In this document: positions 1-14,100 of the stretch, in pieces
Layout: every line of letters starts with the position of its first letter
Numbering within the stretch: the first letter of the stretch is position 1
DNA from: Purshia tridentata
Lineage: Eukaryota; Streptophyta; Magnoliopsida; Rosales; Rosaceae
Direction: 5' to 3'
NCBI GenBank assembly: GCA_003254885.1
Contig: QANT01005484.1
Location: 1-55,269 of the forward strand
DNA: 55,269 nt
The notes under the pieces: model-generated
The model's database searches: none
The model's input: the letters and a program-made list of their open reading frames with translations, nothing else
What the model was told of the DNA's origin: nothing
Program-made: the position numbers and the translations under genes

Positions 1-137
1 TAATTACTTTATTAAATTAAATTATTTTATTTTATATTTCACGTCTTAATGGTGGAAATAATAATTTCTATTATTCTACGATTAGGATGTAAGTCACACT
101 TCACCTGAGATTAGCAGGTTTCTTTTGGGGTGTGACA
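1..137. mobile_element. Possible 3' end of an LTR running off the window edge
   Basis: The window opens in AT-rich sequence that ends in GGGGTGTGACA at about 127-137. The solo LTR at 41939-43776 also ends in GTGACA, and the two ends look alike in their last few bases. The other end of this element would lie outside the window, so no target duplication can be tested. This is a weak call based on terminal resemblance only. Confidence 0.22.
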
Positions 138-1660
138 CCTACAACACACTTGTTGTGTCCCCTATAAAAATTATTTGCAAAGAGTCTTATGTTATTCTTT
201 AAAATATTTTATTGTGTCTCACTTAATTATATCTAAAAACAAATTGAAATTACCTAAATCTAAATCTCTATCCATTGAAATTGAATTATCTTCTAAAGAA
301 GCGATTATTCATTTGCTAGTGAACGAGTGAGTATATACTGTGAAGGCTAAGTGAAGCTTAAGGACAAATAAGCATACCTTATATGATGAAAGATCTATAC
401 CTAATTGGTAAGGTATATGAATAGATACTCTCATGGGGTGAGGTGTATCCTTATTTTCATCTAATCATGGTCATTGTTGCAATTGGACATTGAACTTATG
501 TGTTGTTATTATTTTTTGGATTCAATTGTTGTAAAAAATTAATGGATATCCTACAATTAGTAATGAATGATTATGAGAGATCGATTTTTCAAAGAACTTA
601 TCAGTTTGTCTCACTAGAATGACATTAAGAACATCTTCAAACATTCTCACATCCATGCCTCCAAATCCATTGAGATTCTATATGAATAGTGATAAGCCTT
701 GCCTAAATAAGTAACTTAAGAATATTTATATTTAGGACACGATAATGTACAATGTTAGTAGCCATATATAAATATTTCAAACATGTACACTTAAAATTTA
801 ATGTATAATAATTGTGGTGGTAAAGGTCTAATTCTAATACTCCATATTGAAGAAATAAGGAAATTTTTTATGTTGAGTTTTCCCTCCCTTCAAGACCTAA
901 AGTTGTTACTCACTACTATGCTTATGAGTGAGGTTTTGCTCACTTCCTCTTTGGTAGCAGGTATGCGGATTCGGCTTCTTCGCATTTAGAGATGGTGCTA
1001 TTGGTGCATTTCATGAAATCTAATTAACTCATGTAAATTCAACGATTTATAATTTGTCACATCAACCAGCATGCTTAAAAATAATAAGTCGTTAGATTTA
1101 TATGAGTAAATGAGATTTGAGGAAAGACACTAACAATATTTAAAAGCAGAGAAGCTAGTATGTTAAGATTAATTCATGTGTTGATGCATGCATTAGATTC
1201 GTACCAAATTGGTCCACGAAATATTAGTCGTGTCCCGTTTTGATTCAAACTGTTAACTCCATTTGGTTTCACCGTGACAAAAAAAAATATAAGTATATAA
1301 ATTGGCCATTTGGATCAAACTGTGACAGGATTAATATTTTGCAAATTGTTTAAATTTATAGACCAAATTGAGATTCGGGAAAAAAATGTATAAACTATTA
1401 CTACAATTAAGCCTAATAATAATTATTGAATAAGTCCAAGAGTGGGGTTTGCACTTTGCAGGTAATTAGTCATTTGCTTCGGGCGTTTTTGGCCTTCCCC
1501 AAAAATTGTAATTTACAAAATAACAAAAAAATAATTCTAACTGCCGTTTATGTTTGAGAGTGGACGTGCGTTACGTGCAGCAATGTTAGTTTGACACGCA
1601 GCCGAAAGGCGATGCGGATCCAATTAGTAATTGTTTTCCTTTATAATTTTTTAATTAATT
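138..1660. other. AT-rich intergenic flank upstream of VPS26
   Basis: About 1.5 kb of AT-rich DNA in which I see no supported gene. The few short open frames (for example 801-989) have no recognisable protein content. The proximal promoter of VPS26 should lie in the last few hundred bases. No convincing TATA box or defined element could be assigned by eye. Confidence 0.5.
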
Positions 1661-1663
1661 AAT

Positions 1664-2151
1664 TTGTTATGGTCTGAACTGAACACAATAGACAATAGTA
1701 GTTGTTTGGGCTTAGAAAATTGGTTGAAGAAGAAGAACCATCGAAGCTCTTGGGAGCTTGGTTGTAATCCCGATCTGTTGCCCGACCTTCAATACCTACT
1801 CTCAAGTCTCAACCCATCATCAGGTACACACAACCAACCTTTATATTATGAATCTGGAATTACTTGTCATTGCCCGTAATGTATTACAAGCAATAGATGA
1901 TGTCCCTGAAAAAAGGAACAAGAGCTTACCAATTCTGTAGCAAAAAAAATTAGGGTATATATCATGTTATAGCTTACAAGGAAAAAAAACACCCATTTAT
2001 TATTTTGTCTGTTCTTTTCTTTTGGGTTCTGGTAACCTCGTTACTTGCTATTGATTTTTATTTTTATTTTATTTTATTTTTTTTTCTGTTTTTCGATTTA
2101 CAGATGCTTCATGTATGACACAGTTTCGATACAGAATTTAACAAGATTATA
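1664..2151 (+). promoter_or_regulatory. VPS26 5' leader with a leader intron and three short upstream ORFs
   Basis: A leader exon appears to end at 1823 (CATCAG before gtacac). A 280-bp intron would follow, ending in a T-rich tract and tttacag at 2103. The next exon, 2104-2154, is short and carries upstream ATGs at 2104, 2111 and 2115. The 2111 frame has 13 codons and stops with TAA at 2150-2152, sharing one base with the proposed main ATG at 2152 (TAATG). The 2104 frame stops at 2116-2118 and the 2115 frame at 2139-2141. Splice sites are read from sequence. The transcription start is unknown, so inclusion of these uORFs in the mRNA is inferred. Confidence 0.5.
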
Positions 2152-5100
2152 ATGGTAATATATTTTTAAAGTTTAGATTTGTCAATATATGTATATATAT
2201 TCCATTGTTGTTTTCTGTCAAGTATCTTGGAGTAACTAAAGAATTGCTCCTCCTTATCAATGTTCAGAATTTCCTAATTGGAGCTTTTAAGCCACCATGT
2301 AGCATTTCAATTTCGTTGGCCAATGGAAGATCTCGCAAGCAGGTATTGAATAAAAAGATCTTACTTTTTCGAGCTCCTATTTTTGCCCTGGTTCTTCACT
2401 GATCTTTCAATAAATTCAGTGGCTTTTATCTGCATAAATTACTGTAACACGCTCTGTTGGCATTATATGGTGATGAAAGAATCACGTTTTAATTGATGTA
2501 CATACTCAATGTTAAACTGTTTGACTCGTGGATTTAGTTCGGGTTTTATGATATGTGAAAAGCCCAAAAGACGAAGCCAATTCAATAATCTTGTACAGTA
2601 GGTGGCAATTAAACAGTTCCCTATTTGCTCCAAAGGTTTAAAAACAATTAATATCTCTGGTCTTAATTTGTTTAAACTAGGAAAAGAATTACAGGTTTTA
2701 GGAATGTTTGCAGAAATTATGTGGAAGATTTTGTTTATTTTTTGTTTTGATATAGTCAGCATGACATGTTCCATTTTTAAAACCTCTTAAGAGCTTATTA
2801 GGGTTATATCAATACTGGTCATGTTTTTGTGATTTGAACTAATGGATGCTTTCAGAATTGTATGTAGAATAGAGTCAAAAGGAGATGGATTAAGCATAGA
2901 ATATAGTTTCAATGCCTTTATTATAAAATTGATTCTTTAAGTAAATAATTTACTAGCCAAGTGGCTTCTTTCTTCATCTTTTGGTCAGGTAATGAGTCAA
3001 ATGTAAGATCTGCACACATCCCATTCCACCCTTTCGTTACCACTTACCACTAGAGCCATGGCCTAGGAGCTACAATAGTCAAAGTAGTTTTTCTTCTTGA
3101 GACTTTGCGTCTGTTACATGACTACATCTCACTATTGTTTCTCTTTTTCTTTCTGTTGTTTTTTGTCCCCAGAATTTTCTTAAGTTTTCAAATAGAACTC
3201 CATGCTCAGACAGCTCAGACAAATCTTTCAGTACAAACCAAATGTGCTTCAACCTTATTCTTAAAAGTCACGTTTTCTAGCTTTGAGAATGAGATTGTTG
3301 AAATGTTTATTGGTCATGGTGATTAGGTGATTCCCTCTATCCAATTTATTATTTTTTGGGGCCTTTTGGGGTGGGGGTGGTTTGGTGTTTTTGTTTTATA
3401 AGGCAGCACACTGCGTTAGTTGTATAAAAATGTGACATGTAGTTAGTAGTTTCCACGATTTCGTATTAGAAACAAGGCAGTGATTCATTTAGTTAAATTT
3501 GTTTTCAATCTTATGAAACAGCTCTTGCAACCAATCTACTTAACGGTTAGTCTCTTAGTACCACTCCCTTTGGAGTTTCTTGGTTGTGTCAAATTTGGTG
3601 GTGGAACTGCTGTTTCTGAAAGTCAGGGTTTTCTGAAACATTGATGACATGGAGCTTGGCAAGCTGTCCCATGTATAGTGGTTATCTTCAAGACTGTTTT
3701 ATTTCTGTTGTTTTTTCTTTGTGAAAAGACTAAGGCAGGCATATTAAACCATGTTTCTGGGCCTACAGTTTTAGGAGTTCAACAGCTCCTGTTTATCTAG
3801 AAAAAACATTTCTTGTGACCATGCCCACTAGTCATAGCATAAAAGTTGATTAACATGTTTTATGACAGAATTACTCTTCAGTATCAAGCCTTTATCCATA
3901 CACTTTGCTAATTCTGTGTTTTTGTAGGTTCCTTCGAAAAAGGAAAATGGTCAAACCGTAATGGTTCCTTTCTTCCAAAGTAAAGAGAACATTGTTGGGG
4001 AGGTATCTTCTGCAGCAATATATAGATATATATATATATATATTTTTATGAGTAACAAAAGAACTTTATCAATATGATATAAGCAAAAGTAAAAACACAT
4101 TCAACAAGCTAAACACTTCATTTTTATTTAATTTTGATAAGAAACATACTTCCATTAGAATGAATATGAAAGTTACATAACTGGGGATGAGGAGTCCACT
4201 GAATAATCTAAAAATGAACCAACACAACATCAGAATATTACAATAAGACAGTAAGTAACAATAGATACCAACGCCCAAAGGGAAGCCCAAAAGTGAACCC
4301 TATCCCATAACTGATCCACCTCCTCGGCCCTTACACCCTCAAAGGTCCTATTACACTTCATCCACATAAGCCATAAAGCTGCCAATATAGCACATCTTCC
4401 CGAAACCATGCCCCTCTTTTTGCCTTCAAAACTTGAATCTTTCACACAATAAATTCTCACATGAAGCTGGAATGTCCCAACTCATTGGTCTCTCTGAACA
4501 ATCTTTGCCATAGGGATAATGCAACTGGGTAGTGAAGCAACAAATGATTTGCACTCTCAGCATCATTCTTACATATCATGCACCAATGAGGTGAAAGGCA
4601 CCAACAAGGGTGCCTCATTTGAACCATATCACAAATATTCATCCTCCCATGAGCTATAATTCAAGCTAACAGCCGTACCGTTTGGAGGTACTTTAGCCTT
4701 CCAAATTGCACGAGAAGGACCAAGAGGATGAAAATTATCAATTGTTTTGAATAGGATTTACATGAGAAGACTCCCTACGTCTCAAACTTCCATGTTCTTC
4801 TATTCAATCTAGGAGTACCCAACAAAACAGTTTCTAACACAGCCATAACTCTGTTAACTCCCCTACTTCTTGATCATTTAGATTCCTTCGAAATCCAAAA
4901 CCCCAAGACATCTCTCAAGGCCTTCAAACTGTCACTTCTTACTGTCAGTTTGGGGTGGAAAATGGGGAGGGTGCGAGGTTTTGGGAGCAGTGCTGGGTGG
5001 TGGAGATAGCCTTCTGTTTTTGTTTCCCTCATCTTTACATATTATTTTGTTATCACAATGCCTTCATTGCTTCAATGTGTGTAGATTTTTTTTCCCATCT

Positions 5101-8100
5101 TTTTGTCTTGGGATTTTGTATTCCGTAGGAATATTAGTGAACTAGAGTTGGGAGAGTTAACTGAATTATTGGATTGTTTGGAGAATATAGTGCTGATTCC
5201 TTCTAGATCGGATATGAGATTTTGGAAGTTGGAGGCGTCAAGAGTTTTTTCTTGCAAATCTTAATCGAAGCAACTAATGGACAAATCTTCTCTTTCTCTC
5301 TTCTCATGCCATTTGGAAGGCTAAAGTGCTTCCCAAGGTACGAGTTTTAGCTTGGATTATTGCTCATGAGAGTTTGAACACTTGTGATATGGTTCAAAGG
5401 AGAAGGCCTTCTTGGTGTATATCTACCCAATGGGGTGTGATGTGCAAAAATGCTGCTGAAAGTTTGGATCAATCTCTGCTTCATTGTCCTATTGCACTAT
5501 TGTTGTGGCAGAAATTATTTAGTGTGGCAAACCTGGAGTGGGAAAATCCAGGTTCTTGTAATGCTTTGCTGTGTAGGAGATACAAGTTTTTTGGGGGTAA
5601 AAGGGACTGGTTATGGGGGGAGGTGTGCTATGATGACAATATTTTGGGTGGACAGAAATAGGATAATATTTGAGGAATCTAGGGGTGAGGAGGTAGATCA
5701 ATTGTGGGAGAGGGTTTTGGTCATAGCTTTAGGCTTCTGTATCCTCAGAATTCAGAGATAAGTCTTTTCAATCAATACTGATGATTGGAGTGCAGTTGTA
5801 CTCTAGATTTGGTAGATCAGTTCTTTGTGTGCGGAGAGAATTCTGGTTGTAATAAGTCTTGTTGTTTAGTTCAGGGGTTCTGGTTATGGGGGGTTGTGGT
5901 CTTGTATCTGTTGTAGTTTTGTTGACGTTTCCGAGCTGTTGTAGTGTTCTTGTTGTTCTGTGGTGGACTCCTTGTCCACTATTTTGTTCTCTTTCATCTT
6001 TTTAATGAAGTTCTGTTTCTCATAAAAAACATCAAACAAGCTTGCAATGGGAGCATTATAGTAAAGGGATAATATATATATATATATATATAAATGAGGA
6101 AAAATACTGCAGAATGCTGATTCCCCACCCAACACTGCTAAAACCTCACCCTTTCTCCATTACCGACCCCAAGACAAAAGGATGCAAAAGAATGAAGACC
6201 TTGAGAGGTATCTTTCCAAGGACATTGACTTGAACCTCTAGTTACAATATTGCAACCCATATTCAATTTTAGTGACAGCATACCAAAGAATTTCTCTCTA
6301 ATGTTGGAATCTTTCCAAGTAAAGCTTCGTTTTTCCTTTCCAAATTTCCAACACTTATACCCCCTTTTCCCTTCAACCGAATCGTCAAATCCTATTTAAC
6401 CAAATGATCCTTTTTTGGCTCCATCATTCCGCCGCATAAAATTTCTCATCAAACCTTCTATTCTTTTTGCCACACAAGAATCTGAAAAAATGAGAGAGGA
6501 CTGATTGTGTAAGTGTTAACCTTCCCCTCTAGATAAAAAAGATTTTCTCCAGCCTTCTAATTATCTTTCCACCCTTTCCACTACTGGTTCCTAGAAACTG
6601 ATTGCCCTTGGATTACTCCCAAGTGGCAGCTCCAAGGCTATCCACTTGAGAATACATAAAAGACATGTCTGATATTACTTCAAGGACATGTCTGATTGTA
6701 TCTCAAGTACATGTCTGATATCAGACATACAACACATGTCTGATACACAAAGACCTATCCCAAGGCTAAGCAACAGCTGCTAGAAACATCATACAAGTCT
6801 GATAATATCTCAAATAAATGTTGCAAAACATCTAAACTAGACCCCCAAAAAAAAAAAAAAAAAAATTGAGAAACAGCCACCTGTCAATCTGAAAGATGCA
6901 TCCCAAAACGCAGAGAACGTCAAACCCAAATTTTTGTCCAAAAGTCAACTAATTCCACAAAGATCCCACTTCCTCTCACCAATAATTTTCAGAAATCCTC
7001 TTATGTCATTCCAATCGCACAACCACACCACCACACAACCCACAATAATCATGTTACAATTCCACAAGACTTTTGCTTTCTTCCCTCCTCCAAAGCATAG
7101 TGCTCCTCAACAAGCATAGAAATCCATAATCTCGGAATCATCCACAAAGATTTAACTTGCATGATACTCATCCGTTTATGTCTTGATGTATTATGGGTGG
7201 TGGATTCGAACTTCATATGGTGAACTTTTCCAGTTCCCATGTTGGGTTGTTAACTGTTCATCATATTGCTCCGTTCAGGTTATTATAGAACCGATACAAG
7301 GGAAGAAAGTTGAACATATTGGTGTTAAAATCGAGCTTCTTGGTCAAATAGGTATGCTTCCTTTACAAGTCTTATGTGTTGGGGTCTGCTTTCTGACTGT
7401 TGCACAAGCATGTTTATGTGATTTCCATTGTTCGTTGTCTGTCTTTTATTAAGTAGAAGATACCATGTCAATGCAACAAGGACTAGACTTAATGTATTTG
7501 CAAAGATAATGTTAGTGTGCTGTGCACTGGATTATCTGGACTCGTTTTGTATCTCATGTAGGACTTAGAAGCATCACTGAGCTATTTTGGTCCTTCAGAA
7601 GCAACAGAAGCTGCAATAGAGTAGGAGAGAAATAATAGGAATACCATGCTGAAAATTCTATTCTTTCTTGTTGTTAAGTCAATTATTGAAGCGTTTCAAT
7701 AAAAATATTCACTAATTGTTAGAATTACTCAATCATTTCTCTATATTGTTTCCTATCAAATTTTGTTGTCTGAGTAAATGAAGGTGAATTCTTTTTTAAG
7801 TATGCAATAAGTCCAACACAGGTGGACATGAGTGTCATGTCGAAGAGCCTTTGTTATCATCTCTTCAATTCTTGGTCAAATTTCACACTTGTATAACTAT
7901 ATTGGCCTTTAAATGTGCAATTTAAATAGGATCTCTTTCATAAGCAAGCCTTATGCCTTTCATTAAGTTCAGGCATAAAACCAACTATTTATCTCTTCAA
8001 CCGGTCTTCTTTGTTTTGTTTGTTTCATATGAGGGATGTAAACAGCAGAGCCAAGTGAAGTATCAGGGTTCTCAAGTTTGGCTTCATTTAAATTTGTGGA

Positions 8101-11100
8101 GCTCGATCCAAGCTTGACCAATTGTGCTCAAGCTTGGCTTGAATATTTCTTTCAACCTTGAGCTTTGTTTGGCTTATATGTAGGACGAGCCAAGCTCAAG
8201 CTAAAGCCTCAAGTCTATGATAAATAATGGTATTTGGGTGTGGGAGTCATCTTCCCAATCTTGGTTTTCTCTTCCATATGATTCTTCTTGAATTACAATG
8301 AAACAATCTATTCCATAGCTTCCTTTAACTCTCTTAGTGTCCGTCATGGAATCTACAGTTTCTTAGAAATCTGAATGATAGAGAATTTCAAGAATGCACA
8401 GATCTGTCCTCTGGCTTAAGTGTTTTATCCTTGCATCAGAGTTGTATTGACAAAAAGATCTTGGTTTGTTCATGCCTGGTACCTTTTCATGCAAATATTT
8501 TTTTACTCAGTTGGTTGTCAATCATTCAGATCCTCCCTTTGAGCAACTGAAGTTGATTTGAAAGGCTTTTTTTTTTTTTGTGAAAAGAAACACAGATTTA
8601 GTAAAAATAAAAAAGAATACAGACAGTGGAGCAGAAATCCACCTAAACATTTCTGCTGAGCAACAAAATACTATTACAACAAAACAATTCAAGCATAACA
8701 TCCTTAGCTCTCCAATCTAGATAAATAGTGGAAAAAGAAATGCCCTTAAATTTTGCTGTGACCAAAGCCCAAAGAGCTTTCCAAAATCTGACTATCTCAT
8801 AACTCTTCTGCTCCTACCACCATATTATCTTAAATTATTCTGTGACGTCTTTACAACCACAAAAACCAAAAGATTCTAGCATCATACAATCCTATAAAAG
8901 TAAAGCTTTCTTTCCTTTCCCCAACACTCTATGCTGTTCACTAAGCAAAAAGCATAGCAATCCTTTGGAATCACTCAAATATCCCCAATCACAGAAAACA
9001 ATCTCTGCCAAAACTTTAGAGCAGTAGGGCAAAAAGCATATGGGGCTTCATTCTGTGGACTAGTCACAGGTATTAGCTTGACCATGTACAGTAATCCAAG
9101 CTAGAACCTTCACCTTTGGTGGGGATATTTTTTATAACTATAGAAGAGAGTGGTTTTCTCCCTTGAACTTGATCACGTATGTTTATCAAATCTTGAAGGG
9201 GCCATTCGCACCTCCTCTACAATAAGAGTGCAGCAAGCGCTTTCATTATATATTGCAGTAGGTGGATTGTGGAGTACCCATGTGTACTACAGTACAGTAA
9301 TAAAATGCTGATGTGGCATCAGATGTTTTAAAAGATGTTATTAGCATAATTTCCTCTCCTCATTAGGTTATATTACTTGATTATGGTTTGAATATTCAAA
9401 AATGATATTTTCAAGATGAAACCTGGACAATCAAGGAGAATAGGCCTCTTAGTGGAAGGAAGTACTATAAAAATCAAGGAGAATAGCCATGAGATTTACT
9501 TTGATATCATTGTTTAAGAAGTTTAAAAAAAAAAAAAAAAAGTAAGGACTTGCAGTTGTCAAGTATTGTCTCTTAGTCTTTATTGGGCTGGGTCTATTTG
9601 AAATTTTATGGGTCAGTGGATATTTGACCTGATATTACATAATTTTGACTATTATGGTACCAAGCTAGTTGTTTGTGTTATCCATGGCATACATACTTTA
9701 GCTTAATCGGGCTTCTTATTCTGCTTGAATTTTATAAGCATCACTTTTCTATATTTGATTCCAGGTGTTTGGTGCTGGTAGTTTATCATAAATATAATTT
9801 CGGCTCTAGAGGACAGTTTCCTCTACCATTTGGTATGTCAGTGTATAACCTCGATTTTCCTTCTCCTTATTGCAGAACTGTATTTTGATAGAGGCAATTT
9901 TTATGATTTTACATCTCTTGGTAAGTGCATTAGAACATATTTTTGTTTCTTCAATAAACTGTTTAATTTATAACTTTCTGTGCTTAATATTGGCCATTTT
10001 CATTCAACAGCCTGTAAGTTACATTTTCTTATTTGTTTCATTGGTTTGTTGATGGGGTGACTAGTTTCAATATTTTAAATTACTTAGTGTTGCTTCTGTG
10101 CAGTACGTGAACTTGATGTTCCAGGTGAATTATATGAGAGAAAAACATATCCCTTTGAATTTTCAACTGTTGAGATGCCATATGAATCATATAATGGAGT
10201 CAATGTAAGGCTTAGGTATGCTATCCATCCGTTGAACTAGTATATTAATGTCTATATGGTCAGGGACTTATATTTTTCAGTGAAGAGTGATATACGTAAT
10301 TCTCATATGATATGACATCCGTGAGGCTGATTTTTTTATTTGTAATTCTTTTTTTTGCTTGTTTAAAATTTGTACACATAGGTATTTCCTGTATAAAATT
10401 TATGGGGCTATGCTTATTAAACTCCTGCAACCTCACCAACTCTTTCTACTTCCTTCAATTGTTTAAGTTTTATGTACTTTAGCCCCAAATTTGGTGTCAT
10501 CTGTCTCTGTGTGTGTGTGTGTGTGTTTTTTTTTTCTTCTATATGTTTCCTTTCTTTACTTTTATTCTTTGACTTTGTAAATTTGTTAGAAGTTGTGGGT
10601 AAAATGTAAGATGGTATGTGAATAAATATTGATTGTAGCATTTTGTACTTGGTTTCTGTTTTAAACTTAAACAAGTGAGAAGTAGATGAGTCATTGGAAA
10701 GATTAAAGGTTGGCAGTGGTAACTAGTAACTGCAGCCGAAATCTGGTACAATTTTTTTTTTTGTTTTAAATTTTTTATATGGCGGAGGGCATCCTTTGAG
10801 TTGTAATGTTGGAATGGAGACTTTTTTCCTATGGTTTTAGGAGAGAGTAGTTCTTGGAACTTTCGTGTTGCTTTTCTGTTTATGAGGATGGAGAATTCCT
10901 GATATGTGGTGTATTTGAAAAAGGATCTCAGAATCACTTACCATCTCATTTATCTTTTAGCATGCAATGGGTTCTTAATTCCCTTGAAGTATAAAATTTT
11001 CTATTGGTAGTACAAATTTGGAATAAGGAAAAGAAAAGTGCTTAACTAACCCCTTCAGCATTTATCACAAAAAAATGCAGGTACATTTTAAAAGTAACAA

Positions 11101-14100
11101 TTAGTCGATATTATGCCAGCAACATTGTGGAGTACCAGGACTTTGTGGTAATCCTTTGTTTTTTTAATAGTTTAAAGCTATATACTAAATTAGTATTCTC
11201 TTTCCAAAAGAAACTGAATTAGTATTCCTTAATCAATGAGTTGTACGTCCATTACACGAGTCTTTCACCATATTTATCCTTTTTCCTTCAATATATGTGT
11301 GGCTACTTTAAGATGAATTATACTCTTATGATTGGAGGTAGGTGAGAGAAAATTTAGCCATGTATGGTTGACCCAATTGCTATAAGGACCTGCTGCATTA
11401 GTTGATATCTTCTCAAGCTTAGAACCGGTGCTATTTTTAGAAGAAAAACCTGGACTATATGTCATATGATTCTTTTTTTTTTTAAGAAACAGAAACTTTA
11501 TTTATTGAAAATCAAACTAAGTAATGCATCCACATCGGCAGTACATCTAATAGCTGAAATGTAACACCATCTCTAAAAACAGAAACAAGCCCCCAAATTT
11601 TTTGTTTTTTCGGTTACATTGGAAGGACTTGAACCTTGAACCTTGAACCTCGAACGCCATCCCTTGCAATTTTTTTATATGTTAATGAGCAAACTATTAT
11701 TTTATCTGCCAATATTATTTACTATAATTGTGGAGCAACTGTTATTTAACTACGAAAAAAGATATATGAATCTGGTTTTCTGATCAGGTTCAGAACTACA
11801 CTCCAACTCCATCAGTGAATAACAGCATTAAGGTGCGTCTTTTTTCTTTTCTATTTGACTATTGTTTTCCTTTTTAATTTTTCTCTTTACTTATTTCTTA
11901 AATGGCTTATATGAGAATCCTTCAACATGTAACTTTCAGTGTCTTGGATACTTGTCATTGATGTTTACTTTTAACACATATCTGATAAAAGTTTCATTGA
12001 AGTTAAAAATAAAGTAATCTTCAAAACACATGCTTGTTCAACATACGGTTTATATTCTTTTTACACCCCTCTGCTTGGATATATCTATTCTTGCCTTAAG
12101 TAGCGCTTAAAGCATGAATTCGACCTTTGATATGTGTGTTTTCTGCCAATGGCTGTTGATATTGTAACAAGGTTAACTCTGTACCACCATCTAATTCCCT
12201 TGTTTTCTGCCAATGGCTTTTGATATTTAATTGTAACATGGTTAACTCTGTACCACCACCCGATTCCCTTGTTTTCTGCCAATGGCTATTGATATATAAT
12301 TGTAACAAGGTTGACTCTGTTACCACCAGCCCATTCCCTTGTTTTATAAGGGAACCTGTGGTGTAGAATTGTAGTTCAACACAAAGTTTGGAACTAATCT
12401 CCTCACCAAGGTGATCTAACTTCTCAGTGGATTGTCCAGTTCTCATCTCTGTGTGTGTTTGTTTCAGTTTTTCTTTTCTTTTTATTTTAAAAGTCAATTT
12501 TTTCCACTTCAAAACTAGGAGAAAAAAACTAGAATTTAAGTTCAAAGGAGACTGGAACAACATCTAAACAATTACAGTCTAAGGCTGTTTAGAAACACCA
12601 TAAAAGCTGAGACTGTACATTAACAGTCTCTAAGGTTCCTCAATTTACTACAAATTGTGCAACTTGTAGGCCTCAAATTGATTGTTTTTGTTCTAACCAA
12701 ACCTGTTACCTGTCCAACATTACTTCTACATTAACTGTGTTTATTCTTTGCCCAAACAGCCCACTATAATCATAGGCAAACCCTCGTTTGCCCTACATCA
12801 GGGTTTTGTTTAGTTTAGTTTTATTGCTTTGTAAGAAACACGCTTTTATCAAATATTATTAGAAGTATCACACACAAAATGCGCTTGCAATGTGATAGAG
12901 GTTATTTATAGAAAGGGTGAAAGTGGGGATGAGAGTGGATTGGTTGGAAGTGGGGTATGCTTAGTTACCGTATTATCTTCAATTATTAAATGTATTATTA
13001 AAATTGTTCAAAATAATAAGGGTATAATCAATTTAGATTAAAGGAGCATAGACTCAATTAACCTAATAATTTAAGCATAACATTATTCATGGCATTTCAG
13101 TTATTCTCTTTGAAGAGTTAACCTTCTTTGATAAGCAAATTATTGGCTAAGATAATTATGGAAGCTCTAAACAGATTAAAAGCTAGGTAATTTTAGTCTC
13201 AAAATAAACTGGATTAATTCTGCACAGATCAACTCCATTTCAAGCCAAGATCAAATGGAAAGGTGCCAAGTTGACCAAGAACCAAACCCAGCAAGGTATG
13301 TTTCAAAATCGGGTAAAACAGGTTATGTTTCAAGCTGATTCACACGGTACCCAGCCAAACTCATTCAGACTGGGTGAAAATTTAGTCAAATTTGGTTATA
13401 ACCTTGTGAAACTCAGTCAACTCAGTTTCAACTCAGATGGAGTCTTTACGATTCAGATTGACTCAGTTCAAGTTCAAGCTAAGTGCGTCAAAGTTGATAG
13501 TTATTTTTGACCAGTGCAGGTAGACACATGTAATTCTCCGGAGGTGAGTTGTTTTTGCCCTTAGGAATTAATGGGACTTTTGGTAGTACACGTAAAACAT
13601 TAGGCTGATTACTTGCTTTCTATGTTGTTAGGGGTGTATTATTTTCTTATCTTTGTGATCATTATCTTCTAGTCCTTGTGGGATTATTTTTTAGATTGCC
13701 TATTCAATATGCACGTACTCTTTGTAATTGAATAGCACTTAAGCCTATTGAGATTGAAAATAAAAATTCTAAAGAGGAAGTTGTCAAAAGTTTTGGATTG
13801 AGTTTGTTTTACTTTTTCTTGTTCTTTCCTAGTCTTGCATCATATATGTGTTATAAGAAAATTGTACTAGTTTGTTGTCCATATCATTCCTGTATTATAA
13901 ATTAATGCTTCATGCAGATGGAAGTTGGAATCGAGGATTGCATGCATATCGAATTTGAGTACAGTAAAAGCAAGTAAGTCTATATGAAGCTCCGTTACTG
14001 AAATTTTTAATTTTTTTGGAGGAGTTGTTTATATCTTCTTATTGGAGTTTAAAAAAAAATATTAAGGTATCATCTGAAGGATGTTATCATTGGCAAGATA

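Noticed and set aside
2205-2402. Open frame beginning upstream of the conserved VPS26 start
   Set aside because: It has no ATG at its start and its first 21 codons do not match the family. The acceptor at 2266-2267 and the ATG at 2152 explain the N-terminus better.
4030-6030. Twin-priming (5' inversion) of a single LINE insertion
   Set aside because: Twin priming would invert the 5' part of one copy. Here both orientations contain the same C-terminal zinc-knuckle region, so two separate copies are required.
6660-6800. CRISPR-like spaced repeats of ACATGTCTGAT
   Set aside because: The repeats are short and irregular and the spacers are related to each other. This is a plant intron, and CRISPR arrays are not expected there.
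10417-10937. Overlapping minus-strand frames of 85 and 132 codons in a VPS26 intron
   Set aside because: They are Lys/Asn/Ser-rich AT-driven frames with a Thr-His run from a (GT)n repeat; no domain or start context supports them.
12096-12563. 155-codon minus-strand open frame
   Set aside because: It is made of the three tandem 64-70 bp units inside a VPS26 intron and has no recognisable protein content.
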